Part shown: positions 7,271 to 15,076 of the stretch, one piece after another
Layout: each line of letters begins with the position of its first letter
Position numbering within the stretch: the stretch's first letter is position 1
Source of the DNA: Roseburia sp. CAG:309
GTDB lineage: Bacteria; Bacillota; Clostridia; Lachnospirales; Lachnospiraceae
NCBI GenBank assembly: GCA_000434115.1
Contig: FR894061.1
Span: 40,115 to 57,151, forward strand
Length of the DNA stretch: 17,037 nt
Reading direction: 5' to 3'
Translations under genes and position numbers: made by a program
Notes under the pieces: model-generated
The model's input: the letters and a program-made list of their open reading frames with translations, nothing else
Database searches by the model: none
What the model was told of the DNA's origin: nothing

Positions 7271-9460
7271 ATGAAACAGAAGGTAAGAAAAGTATGGGGA
7301 TATGTGTTGGTGTTTGCATTGCTGGCAGGAATCTGTCCGTGGCAGGCGGAATCAGTAAAAGCGGAAAGTGAAAAAAGTTTTTCCTCGGAGAATAGGGAAG
7401 TGGAGATCACACTAACGGAAAATTTATTTCCGGATGGGCATTGGTGCGAATATTCTCTGGCGGTTACAAATCATTCCTCCCAATCGATCCGCGACTGGCA
7501 GCTGACATTATCCGTGAATGACCTTTCAAAATACAGCGAAAGTTTTGGATGTCAGGCAACGGTAAAAAACGATAAACTTGTGGTAAAAGGGCAGGGAAAC
7601 GGAAAAGTAGTAGCGGCAGGAAGTACTTACAAGGTAGACGGAGATTTTAAACTCGGATTTACATCGCAGGTTTCCTTTTCCGGCGCAGAGATTACCTATG
7701 AATATGGCAGCCAGAGTACCGGTGGCGGCAATGAAGGAAGTGTCGGTTCCGGAGCAACATTTATCGACGGCTACCAGTGCAATTATACGCTGACCGGCCA
7801 GACGAAAGATGTACCGTATAAAGATACTCCATATGGAAAACACGGCGCGCTTCATGTGGACGGTCTGCAGGTTAAGGATAAGTACAATCAGCCATTTACT
7901 CTTCGTGGGGCAAGTACCCACGGAATGCATTGGGGCGATGGTGAAACCTTTTTAAATAAGACCGCATTTCAGAATCTGCGCGATGAATGGGGCGTTAATA
8001 TGGTGCGCCTTGTCAGTTATGTAACGCAGGGCGGTTATACCGATGGGGCTAAGGACAAACTGGATGAACATATCCGGGAAGGCGTTTCGAATCTGACAGA
8101 TCTTGGAATGTACGCGATCATTGACTGGCACGTTCATGCGGAAAATCCAAATGACAAAAAGTCGGAAGCAATTCAATTTTTCGATACCTATTCGAAAAAG
8201 TACAAAGACCGGAGTAATATCATCTATGAGATCTGCAATGAACCTACCGGAACACCGTGGGACCAGATCCGTCCTTATGCGGTAGATGTGATAAAAACGA
8301 TACGAGCCAATGACCGGGATGCGATTATTGTAGTGGGAACCAATACCTGGTCTCAGGATGTCGATGAAGTGGCGACAAATGGTGGAAAACTCGTTGATCC
8401 GAACGTGATGTATACGATTCATTTTTATTCGGGCAGCCACGGGGAAAGTCTTCGCGAAAAAGTACGTACCGCACTGAAAGCAGGAACACCGGTATTTTGT
8501 ACGGAATTTGGTGTCTGTGATGCCTCAGGAAACGGCGGTTTTGATCTCGAGGAAGCAGACCGCTGGATCGATTTTTTTGAGGAAAATGGAATCAGTTACT
8601 GCTGCTGGAGTCTCAGCAAGAAAAATGAAAGTGCTTCGATGCTCTCGCCGGAATGCAATAAAGTGAATGGTTTTACCAATGCAGATCTTGGTGCGACCGG
8701 GGCATGGCTCATCAATACATATCGCAGCCGGGGCGGCGAAACGCCAGCACCAAGTGTCAGTGCAGCGCCAAGCGCCGTGCCAACGCCAAGTGCGAGTGTA
8801 GCGCCAAGCGCGAGTGTAGCACCAAGAGCAAGTGTAGCGCCAAGAGCAAGTGCCACGCCGGTAACCAGCGCCGTACCGACGCCAAGTGCGAGTGCCACGT
8901 CTGGGACAAGTGAAGCACCAAAACCAACGACAAATACCACGCCGGGAAAAGGTACCACTCCTAGTGTGAGTGATTCTCCGAATGAACGTGGAGAAAATGC
9001 AGTTCCAGAAGAAGACGAAGATTTAGAGGTTGCGGTAAGTGCCAGCTCGTATACGACAACTGTAGTCGATGGAGTGCAGGGGGTCGAAGTGTCAAATTTT
9101 GATTCTCAGAAAACGACCATTACCATTCCGGATTATATTACGATAAAGGGTAAGAAATATCCGGTTATTTCGATACAAAGCAATGCCTTTGCAAAATGTA
9201 AAAAACTTACAAAAATGGTAATCGGAAAAAATGTCCGCAGGATCAAAGCAAAAGCGTTTTATAATTGTAAAAAACTGAAAACCATTGTGATAAAGACGAA
9301 AAAACTGACGATGAAACGCGTTGGGAAAAAGGCATTTGCGGGGATTTATAAAAAAGCAAAGATCACACTGCCAAAAGGTGGATTTTCCAAGAAGCAGAAA
9401 GCCGCTTATAAGAAGATCCTGCGTGCCGGAGGGGTAGGAAAAAAGGCAAAGATCAAATAA
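7271..9460 (+). CDS. Secreted multidomain endo-beta-1,4-glucanase: CBM2-like, GH5_2, Pro/Ser linker, basic LRR tail
   Basis: This is an extracellular cellulase that should cut internal beta-1,4-glucan bonds. A signal peptide covers residues 1 to ~32 (cut near VKAES). Residues ~42-145 resemble a family 2 cellulose-binding module with conserved Trp. A Gly-rich spacer leads to a GH5 subfamily 2 catalytic domain (~165-485): acid/base E324 in EICNEP, nucleophile E412 in CTEFG, plus IIDWHVHAE and TNTWSQDV, which closely follow Bacillus-type GH5_2 cellulases. A Pro/Ala/Ser/Thr linker (~493-580) is built from SVAPSA-type repeats. Residues ~600-729 form a BspA-type leucine-rich region (SNAFAKCKKLTKMVIG, then KAFYNCKKLKTIVI) and a very basic tail ending KKAKIK. 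There is no LPXTG, dockerin or SLH motif. AAGGAGG at 7256-7262 precedes the ATG. A two-component pair follows after 13 bases. Confidence 0.93.
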   Translation: MKQKVRKVWGYVLVFALLAGICPWQAESVKAESEKSFSSENREVEITLTENLFPDGHWCEYSLAVTNHSSQSIRDWQLTLSVNDLSKYSESFGCQATVKNDKLVVKGQGNGKVVAAGSTYKVDGDFKLGFTSQVSFSGAEITYEYGSQSTGGGNEGSVGSGATFIDGYQCNYTLTGQTKDVPYKDTPYGKHGALHVDGLQVKDKYNQPFTLRGASTHGMHWGDGETFLNKTAFQNLRDEWGVNMVRLVSYVTQGGYTDGAKDKLDEHIREGVSNLTDLGMYAIIDWHVHAENPNDKKSEAIQFFDTYSKKYKDRSNIIYEICNEPTGTPWDQIRPYAVDVIKTIRANDRDAIIVVGTNTWSQDVDEVATNGGKLVDPNVMYTIHFYSGSHGESLREKVRTALKAGTPVFCTEFGVCDASGNGGFDLEEADRWIDFFEENGISYCCWSLSKKNESASMLSPECNKVNGFTNADLGATGAWLINTYRSRGGETPAPSVSAAPSAVPTPSASVAPSASVAPRASVAPRASATPVTSAVPTPSASATSGTSEAPKPTTNTTPGKGTTPSVSDSPNERGENAVPEEDEDLEVAVSASSYTTTVVDGVQGVEVSNFDSQKTTITIPDYITIKGKKYPVISIQSNAFAKCKKLTKMVIGKNVRRIKAKAFYNCKKLKTIVIKTKKLTMKRVGKKAFAGIYKKAKITLPKGGFSKKQKAAYKKILRAGGVGKKAKIK
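8771..8894 (+). repeat. Tandem and direct repeats encoding the cellulase linker
   Basis: Four 18-base units beginning GCGAGTGTAG or close variants start at 8792, 8810, 8828 and 8846 and encode (A)SVAP(S/R) hexapeptides. Outside them, a 28-base segment at 8771-8798 recurs at 8867-8894 with two differences (offset 96 bases). Because the periods are multiples of three, copy-number change would keep the reading frame and only lengthen or shorten the linker. Confidence 0.85.
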
Positions 9461-9473
9461 GGAGTGACAGGCG

Positions 9474-10154
9474 ATGGACATTTTTTTACTGGAAGACGAT
9501 GATGCGATCGCGATGGGACTGACCTATTCGCTTGAGCCGGAAGGCTATGAGGTGACACGCGTCTCTACCGTAAAAGAGGCGATGCTTTTGATGGCGGATC
9601 GCACCTTTTCATTATATATCCTTGATCTTACGCTGCCGGATGGAAGCGGTTACGATGTCTGCCGGAAGATCAAAGAAAAAGGCGATTTTCCGGTTATCAT
9701 CCTGACCGTGATGGAAGAAGAGGTCAATGTCGTGATGGGATTGGAACTTGGTGCGGATGATTATATCACAAAACCCTTCCGCGTGAGAGAACTGCTTGCC
9801 AGAATGAAAAGTGTCCTTCGCCGGTATACAAAAGAAACGGCAGACGGAGTTTTGCGGTACAAACAGCTTTGCATTTATACGAACGAAGGACGAGTGGAAA
9901 AAAATGGAAAAGAAATTGAACTTACCGCGATGGAATACCGGCTGCTGTTGATCTTGATGAATCATAAGGGTATGATCCTGAGCCGAAACCAGCTGCTCGA
10001 AAATATATGGGATGTGGAGGGCAATTTTGTCAATGACAATACGCTGACCGTATACATCAAGAGACTGCGCGGAAAAATTGAGACAGATCCAGCCGAACCG
10101 GAATATATCCAGACGGTTCGGGGAAGGGGGTATCGAATCGACAATGAAAGATAA
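9474..10154 (+). CDS. OmpR/PhoB-family response regulator
   Basis: This is the DNA-binding half of a two-component system. The receiver domain (1 to ~115) has the acidic cluster E7-D8-D9, phosphoacceptor D51 in LDLTLPDGSG, T78 and K100 in TKPF. A winged-helix DNA-binding domain fills ~128-226 (ELTAMEYRLLLILMNHKG, then NTLTVYIKRLRGKIE and GRGYRI). Length (226) is standard. The start is set by AAGGAG at 9459-9464, nine bases before the ATG. It begins 13 bases after the cellulase stop with no terminator or visible promoter between, so the two are probably co-transcribed. It overlaps the kinase gene by 11 bases. A likely target is the region before the ABC genes, based on gene order only. Confidence 0.95.
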   Translation: MDIFLLEDDDAIAMGLTYSLEPEGYEVTRVSTVKEAMLLMADRTFSLYILDLTLPDGSGYDVCRKIKEKGDFPVIILTVMEEEVNVVMGLELGADDYITKPFRVRELLARMKSVLRRYTKETADGVLRYKQLCIYTNEGRVEKNGKEIELTAMEYRLLLILMNHKGMILSRNQLLENIWDVEGNFVNDNTLTVYIKRLRGKIETDPAEPEYIQTVRGRGYRIDNER

Positions 10155-11136
10155 AAGCCTGAAACATATGATCTTTTTGGGCAGTGTAATTACCATTTTG
10201 GGAACTGTACTTATGGCATGGATCCATCCATTGTGTGCTGTTCTCTTTTTTGTATTTACTGCTCTGTTGATCGCTATTTACAGTCTGGAAATAAAGAAAC
10301 GACGGGATAAATTACAGCAGCTCAATACCTATTTATCCTTGATCTGCGCCGGTAAATACGATCTTGATATCGCAGACAACGAGGAAGGGGAAATATCCAT
10401 ATTAAAAAACAATTTATATAAAGTAATTGTCTTGCTTCGGTCGCAGAATGCGATGTTAGAAAAGGACAAGGTGTATCTGGCAGATGCCCTTGCCAATATT
10501 TCTCATCAGTTAAAAACACCCCTTACTTCCATGATGGTAATGACCGAACTGCTTGAAAGAGAGAAGGAAGAGACAAAGCGGAAGCAGTTTGTGGAAACCC
10601 TTGACAAACAGTTAGAGAAAATGAAATGGCTGATCACGTATTTGCTGAGATTGTCGAAACTGGATGCCGGAACGGTTGTATTTCATACTGACGAAATCGC
10701 TCTGGAAGAGGTTTGGGAGGCAAGTATAGAACCGTATTTACTGACAATGGATCTGAGAAATATCAGCGTAGAAAAAGGGAAATTAGAAGGAACGATCCGG
10801 GGAGATTTTAACTGGACGTGCGAGGCAGTCGGAAATATTGTAAAAAATTGTATGGAACATATGGACGACGGAGGGCATCTTTATGTGGAGACGAAAGATT
10901 ACTCGTTGTATCAGTCTCTGATCCTGCGCGATGATGGATGCGGTATCGAAAAAGACGAGCTGCCACACATATTTGAACGGTTTTACAATGGCAAACGGGC
11001 AAAAAAAGACAGTGTGGGGATCGGACTGGCATTGTCAAAAGCCATTGTGGAAAAAGAAGAGGGAAAAATACTCGTAAAAAGTGAAGTAGGAAAGGGAACG
11101 GAATTTGAAATCCGGTTTTATAAAATGATTGTGTGA
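10144..11136 (+). CDS. Small sensor histidine kinase with intramembrane-type sensor
   Basis: This is a membrane kinase that should phosphorylate the regulator encoded just before it. The short N-terminus carries two membrane segments (about 10-26 and 31-48) joined by only a few residues (IHPL), so there is almost no extracellular sensor; this resembles intramembrane-sensing kinases of the BceS/LiaS kind. A short linker leads to the HisKA domain with H121 in ANISHQLKTP. The ATPase domain shows the N box near residue 231 (NIVKNCMEH), G1 DDGCGI near 263 and G2 GIGLAL near 292. I chose the ATG at 10144, which overlaps the regulator stop by 11 bases; the in-frame ATG at 10078 would add 22 non-conserved residues inside the regulator gene. 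The partner ABC transporter downstream may be part of the sensing unit. Confidence 0.94.
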   Translation: MKDKSLKHMIFLGSVITILGTVLMAWIHPLCAVLFFVFTALLIAIYSLEIKKRRDKLQQLNTYLSLICAGKYDLDIADNEEGEISILKNNLYKVIVLLRSQNAMLEKDKVYLADALANISHQLKTPLTSMMVMTELLEREKEETKRKQFVETLDKQLEKMKWLITYLLRLSKLDAGTVVFHTDEIALEEVWEASIEPYLLTMDLRNISVEKGKLEGTIRGDFNWTCEAVGNIVKNCMEHMDDGGHLYVETKDYSLYQSLILRDDGCGIEKDELPHIFERFYNGKRAKKDSVGIGLALSKAIVEKEEGKILVKSEVGKGTEFEIRFYKMIV

Positions 11137-11153
11137 CAAAATTGTCATTTTTC
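11134..11153 (+). promoter_or_regulatory. Inverted repeat at the kinase stop codon: operator or weak terminator
   Basis: TGACAA and TTGTCA (11134-11139 and 11142-11147) form a perfect inverted repeat with a two-base gap, starting on the TGA stop codon of the kinase gene. It is followed at once by five T and a C. It can be read as a short A+T-rich intrinsic terminator (five pairs around AAAT) or as a protein-binding site before the ABC operon; the sequence does not decide. Confidence 0.45.
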
Positions 11154-11154
11154 T

Positions 11155-11186
11155 TTCACGGAGATGTAAGGATGCAATGTTACACT
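11155..11186 (+). promoter_or_regulatory. Likely regulator-dependent promoter of the ABC operon
   Basis: An extended -10, TGtTACACT (hexamer 11181-11186), lies 30 bases before the ATPase start codon. The -35 position (ACGGAG at 11158-11163) is poor, which is typical of promoters needing an activator. Two tandem 8-base words, GATGTAAG and GATGCAAT, sit at 11163-11178 just upstream of the -10, and TGTAA (11165-11169) faces TTACA (11180-11184). Direct repeats near -35 are a usual OmpR-family binding layout, so the adjacent response regulator is the natural candidate. Confidence 0.45.
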
Positions 11187-11216
11187 TAAATTATCAGAAA
11201 GAAAAGGAGAATGACA

Positions 11217-11921
11217 ATGAATATTTTGCAAGTTAAAAATTTAACAAAGACATATGGAAAAGGCAACACGCTCGTAAAGGCGCTGGATGATGTTTCTTTT
11301 GAAGTAGAACAGGGAGAATTTGTCGCGATCATCGGCCCTTCCGGTTCCGGAAAATCTACACTTTTGCATATTCTTGGCGGCGTGGATGTTCCGACAGGCG
11401 GGCAGGTCATCGTAGACCAGACTGATATTTCTACACTGGATGAAACGGCATTGGCGATCTTTCGCCGCCGTCAGATCGGATTGATCTATCAATTTTATAA
11501 TTTGATTCCCATTTTGACGGTGGAAGAAAATCTTACCCTGCCGCTCTTGCTTGACGGAAATAAGCCGGATCCGAGACTGCTTACCGATCTGGTAGAGAGA
11601 CTGGGACTGGAAGACCGTTTGAAACATCTTCCGAATCAGTTATCCGGTGGACAGCAGCAGAGAGTCTCTATCGGGCGGGCGTTGATGAACAATCCGGCGC
11701 TTCTTCTGGCAGATGAGCCAACCGGAAATCTGGATAGTAAAAACAGCGCAGAGATTATTTCGCTGCTTCGGATGTTTAATAAAGAATTTCATCAGACGGT
11801 AATTATGATCACACACGATGAAAAGATTGCACTGTCTGCCGACCGCATCATTGAAATACGAGATGGAAAACTGGTAAAAGACTGTAGAAATGGGGGAGAG
11901 AGCGATGAATATAGTAAATAA
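11217..11921 (+). CDS. ABC transporter ATP-binding protein, MacB/LolD/BceA-like
   Basis: This ATPase pairs with the large FtsX-family permease encoded next. Motifs are Walker A GPSGSGKST at residues 40-48, signature LSGGQQQR from 142, Walker B LLLADEPTGNLD with catalytic E167, and the switch His in MITHDE. The TGNLD ending of Walker B and the 234-residue length are typical of the MacB/LolD/BceA group. I start at the second ATG (11217) because AAGGAG at 11204-11209 is seven bases away but only one from the ATG at 11211. It overlaps the permease by 17 bases. Such transporters act as mechanical devices or exporters for peptides, antibiotics or lipids; the neighbouring two-component pair favours an envelope-stress or antimicrobial-peptide role. 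Confidence 0.92.
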   Translation: MNILQVKNLTKTYGKGNTLVKALDDVSFEVEQGEFVAIIGPSGSGKSTLLHILGGVDVPTGGQVIVDQTDISTLDETALAIFRRRQIGLIYQFYNLIPILTVEENLTLPLLLDGNKPDPRLLTDLVERLGLEDRLKHLPNQLSGGQQQRVSIGRALMNNPALLLADEPTGNLDSKNSAEIISLLRMFNKEFHQTVIMITHDEKIALSADRIIEIRDGKLVKDCRNGGESDEYSK

Positions 11922-14439
11922 ATTAACGCTCCGCCATATGAAGACAAATCGGGGGCGGACGATTGTAACCACACTGGGGATTGCTGCCGCTGTAGCCTTG
12001 ATCACGGCGATATTTGTAAGTCTCGCTTCCTTTTTGGATATGACAGGAGAAATCTGCCTGTACTCGTATGGAAACCGGCAGTCTGTCTCGGGAAATGTAT
12101 CGCCAAAACAGTTATCCGAACTAAGAAAAGATAGCCGCGTGAGTATGGCAGGAGCCAGCCTGGCATTACCGGAAGAAAATGCGTTCCAGCTTGATGGCGC
12201 AAAGAGCCCGCGAACCGGACGGGGTGATATCATGGCAGCGGATACGACAGCGATGAAGCAGCTTATCACCTGCAAATATGACGGAGAACTTCCCAAAAAT
12301 GAAAACGAGATTGCATTAGAAGAAAAGGTGTTGAGTCAAAACAAGTTTCAGATAAAACCGGGCGATGCGATAGAGGTAAATTTTGGAAAAAGAACTGTCG
12401 AGTCAGATGGACAGGAAATGCCATATACCGGAAGTTTCATTGCAGGAGAAACATTTACCGCAGGAGAAAAGCGGTCCGTAAAAGTGACTGCGATCCTGCA
12501 TCAGAATGTGCCGACAAGTTCATTTAAGATGATTCGTGGAATGAGTGAGGCAGAAAAGAAGGAAAATGCAGATGTTTCTATTACATTGAAAAAAATCGAC
12601 CACAATTCACTCAAAGAATTAAAACAGATTGTAAAAAAATATGACCTGCAAAATACGGATTATGAGACTACATTTTTGGAAACAAAATTTGCAGTGGATA
12701 AAAACAGTGCTACATTCAAGAACCTTCTTCCGGTAATTGGAATTGCACTGGCAATCGTGATGGCAGCGTCCATCGTATTGATCTACAATACGTTTGCCAT
12801 GTCGCTTTCGGAGAGAGTACGCTATCTCGGAATGTTGGCAAGTGTAGGAGCAACCAAACGACAGAAACGAAATTCCGTGTATTTTGAAGTGCTTTTGCAG
12901 ACTGTGGCAGGATTCATTCTTGGCATTGTGGTTGGAATCATTGGAATATCGATCACCCTGAATCTGCTTGGAGGTAAGATCATTTCGACCGGAATGGTAC
13001 AGGGAGTTACAGAGGACACATTTTCTATGTGTACGGTTGTTCCATGGTGGAGTGTATGCCTGATCGCTCTCATTAGTTTTATCACGGTGTTGATATCCGC
13101 GCTTGTTCCCGCGAGACGGGCTTCAGCCATTTCACCCATGGATGCGATACGACAGACGGGAGAAATACGCATCCGCAAAAAGAAAATCCGTACGCCGTTT
13201 TATATCCGTAAAATATTTGGTTACGAGGGAGAATTGGCGCATAAAAATCTAAAGAGAAACAGCAGAAAAGCAAAAATTATCACAAGATCCATCGGTTTTT
13301 CCGTTATTTTGTTTTTGTGTATCAACTATTTCTGTCAGTTGCTGATAGAATCCAATGGCATGCAGGACAGTCAGCCGCATCAGATCGTGGTACTTGTTTC
13401 ACAGAAAGATAAGGAAGAAATAAGGCAGAAAATACAGCAGTTAGACGATGTAGATGAGGTGCTCAATGTCTCCGGAAAATGTTATATCTATGATATGTCG
13501 AGCAGAGGTGCAGAGGATAAATGTGTATTTTCGGGAGATACGGTGACATCCGGTTATCAGAAAGCCTTTAAAGACCGGGCTTTTGTTTACATCAATCTTT
13601 TGGACAGCGAGACATTTGATGAGATGTGCCGGAAAAATCATATTGATCCTGCTCCGTTTTATGGTGATACCTGTAAGGGCTTATTGATGAACAATATACA
13701 GCATACGAAAGATGGTGGAAACGTATTTACGGATCAGATTCTGCACAAAAAGTTTGTGTCGGAAGACGGGAAGGAAGGAGTAGAAATAGAGAATTTTATT
13801 TCTTATGATCCGGATCTGGTTTCCTGCCGCCTCAATGCCAGCGGTGCTGTTTCTGTCTATATGCCGGAGAGCACTTATGTGAAGAAATACAAGAACAATG
13901 CGAAACTCGGAGTGATAACGAGCCAGCATGAGAAAGTGACAGAAGAGATACAGCAGATCATCGAAGAAGGTGGTTATAAAGAGGGTGGTGCCATTGATAA
14001 CGCAGAGGCATTTCAGACGATGAATACCGTCATATTTATTATGCAGGTGTTTATTTACGGGTTCATTGTATTGATCACACTGATCACAATTGCCAATATT
14101 ATCAATACCATTTCTACCGGAATTTCACTACGCCGAAAGGAATTTGCAATGTTGAAATCGGTAGGGATCACGCCAAAAGGATTCCGCAAGATGATCTGTC
14201 TGGAAAGTTTCTTTTATGGAGAGCGGGCGCTTATTGTAGCGATACCGGTTAGTTTGTTTTTATGTTATAATATGAATACACGTATCAATGCGGCGACGAT
14301 TCCATTTTTTGTTCCTTGGAAAACGTACCTTATTGTCATTGCAGCCGTGTTTATCTTAGTTGGATTATCGATGTATTATGCTATGTATAAACTGCGCAAC
14401 GATTCGATCATAGAAACATTAAAAGAAGAGGTATTATAG
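11905..14439 (+). CDS. Large FtsX-family ABC permease with two extracytoplasmic domains
   Basis: This is the membrane subunit for the ATPase just upstream. Hydrophobic stretches suggest eight membrane segments: ~19-43, then an extracytoplasmic region of ~230 residues, ~275-298, ~325-350, ~378-400, ~459-483, a second extracytoplasmic region of ~220 residues, ~706-735, ~769-790 and ~801-828. Two FtsX domains are visible; the first has SERVRYLGMLASVGATKRQ and the second SLRRKEFAMLKSVGITPKG. This duplicated MacB-like plan differs from BceB, which has ten segments and one big extracellular domain, so the BceAB label would be loose. I chose ATG 11905 (GGGAG just upstream, about six bases) over 11890. 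Substrate unknown. A strong hairpin follows the stop. Confidence 0.9.
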   Translation: MNIVNKLTLRHMKTNRGRTIVTTLGIAAAVALITAIFVSLASFLDMTGEICLYSYGNRQSVSGNVSPKQLSELRKDSRVSMAGASLALPEENAFQLDGAKSPRTGRGDIMAADTTAMKQLITCKYDGELPKNENEIALEEKVLSQNKFQIKPGDAIEVNFGKRTVESDGQEMPYTGSFIAGETFTAGEKRSVKVTAILHQNVPTSSFKMIRGMSEAEKKENADVSITLKKIDHNSLKELKQIVKKYDLQNTDYETTFLETKFAVDKNSATFKNLLPVIGIALAIVMAASIVLIYNTFAMSLSERVRYLGMLASVGATKRQKRNSVYFEVLLQTVAGFILGIVVGIIGISITLNLLGGKIISTGMVQGVTEDTFSMCTVVPWWSVCLIALISFITVLISALVPARRASAISPMDAIRQTGEIRIRKKKIRTPFYIRKIFGYEGELAHKNLKRNSRKAKIITRSIGFSVILFLCINYFCQLLIESNGMQDSQPHQIVVLVSQKDKEEIRQKIQQLDDVDEVLNVSGKCYIYDMSSRGAEDKCVFSGDTVTSGYQKAFKDRAFVYINLLDSETFDEMCRKNHIDPAPFYGDTCKGLLMNNIQHTKDGGNVFTDQILHKKFVSEDGKEGVEIENFISYDPDLVSCRLNASGAVSVYMPESTYVKKYKNNAKLGVITSQHEKVTEEIQQIIEEGGYKEGGAIDNAEAFQTMNTVIFIMQVFIYGFIVLITLITIANIINTISTGISLRRKEFAMLKSVGITPKGFRKMICLESFFYGERALIVAIPVSLFLCYNMNTRINAATIPFFVPWKTYLIVIAAVFILVGLSMYYAMYKLRNDSIIETLKEEVL

Positions 14440-14489
14440 AAAAAAGACAGCACAGGAAAGTGACGGGATCACGCCTGTGCTGCTCTTTT
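14440..14489. terminator. Bidirectional terminator between convergent permease and spore coat genes
   Basis: A 9-bp stem (14448-14456 with 14474-14482, core AGCACAGG/CCTGTGCT) is topped by an inner 4-bp stem GTGA/TCAC (14460-14463 with 14469-14472). On the plus strand it runs into TCTTTT (14484-14489); on the minus strand it runs into a T tract from the complement of the A run at 14440-14445. It can end both the ABC operon and the convergent gene. Confidence 0.85.
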
Positions 14490-14500
14490 AATAGGATAAA

Positions 14501-14959
14501 TTAAGCCATGTTGTTTGCGGTTTTATATTTGTAGATCATCTCTGCGTGGTTTTGTTCTTCTGTCTGAATGTGATTTAATAATTTGCGGATGTTTGAAGCG
14601 GCAAATTGGAACAAGTCATTGTTGTACGTGGAGGACACAAGTTTTTCTGTCGCGATGGAATCGGTACATAAAAAAGCATCGTGTTTTTTGTCCTCGGAAT
14701 TACAATTTTTGTCATAGGTTACGGACGGGGTGTAGCCCTGTGTGCCGCTTTCCTGTGCTTTTACATTGGGAACATTTCCCTTTAATACGTCAGCAAGAGA
14801 GTCAAAATGTTCCTGTTCTTCGTCTCCGATCTGATGAAATAATTTCTGCAGTTCCGGATCTTTTGCGGAAGATTCATAAAAACGGTATTTTTCCACGCAG
14901 GATTTTTCTTGTGTCTGAAGCTCTTTGATCACGCTTTGTTCTTTTTCTGTTAATTGCAT
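14501..14959 (-). CDS. CotF-like spore coat protein with ferritin-like fold
   Basis: The 152-residue product resembles CotF-family spore coat proteins, which have a four-helix ferritin-like fold. The N-terminal half (LTEKEQSVIKELQTQEKSC, YRFYESSAKDPELQKLFHQI, EEQEHFDSL) looks like helices 1 and 2, a ~45-residue polar insert with two Cys follows (KNCNSEDKKHDAFLC), and the C-terminal half (TEKLVSSTYNN, then IQTEEQNHAEMIYKY) looks like helices 3 and 4. E and H positions in EEQEH and EEQNH resemble ferritin metal ligands, so a metal-binding or rubrerythrin-like role is an alternative. No signal peptide is seen. AAAGGAG (complement of 14970-14976) precedes the ATG. I could not identify a clear sporulation sigma-factor promoter. 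It suggests the organism forms spores. Confidence 0.8.
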   Translation of the reverse strand: MQLTEKEQSVIKELQTQEKSCVEKYRFYESSAKDPELQKLFHQIGDEEQEHFDSLADVLKGNVPNVKAQESGTQGYTPSVTYDKNCNSEDKKHDAFLCTDSIATEKLVSSTYNNDLFQFAASNIRKLLNHIQTEEQNHAEMIYKYKTANNMA

Positions 14960-15048
14960 AATTTTATAACTCCTTTATAGCTTTTTTATCATCATTTCCC
15001 AATATGAAAAAAATATACAAAATGCAAGGCGAAATCTTTTTCGAAAGG

Positions 15049-15076
15049 TTGAAAATCAAGGGAAACATGGTATAAT
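15049..15076 (+). promoter_or_regulatory. Strong sigma-A promoter of the eda operon
   Basis: TTGAAA (15049-15054), a 16-base gap and a perfect TATAAT (15071-15076) preceded by TGg (extended -10). Transcription should start near 15083, giving a leader of about 50 bases that contains a small hairpin, CCGGT-TATT-ACCGG (15101-15114), just before the ribosome site. The rest of the 174-base divergent gap is A+T-rich and holds nothing else I can identify. Confidence 0.85.

Noticed and set aside
8771..8894. CRISPR-like array
   Set aside because: The repeats are 18-base tandem coding units without unique spacers and stay in frame with the cellulase linker.
8596..8958. Minus-strand open frame with an LALGAT repeat opposite the cellulase linker
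   Set aside because: The repeat is only the reverse reading of the SVAPSA-coding units. There is no independent start signal.
10078..10143. N-terminal extension of the histidine kinase
   Set aside because: It would lie inside the regulator coding sequence, adds a non-membrane Arg/Pro-rich stretch, and lacks a ribosome site; the ATG at 10144 fits the usual short stop-start overlap.
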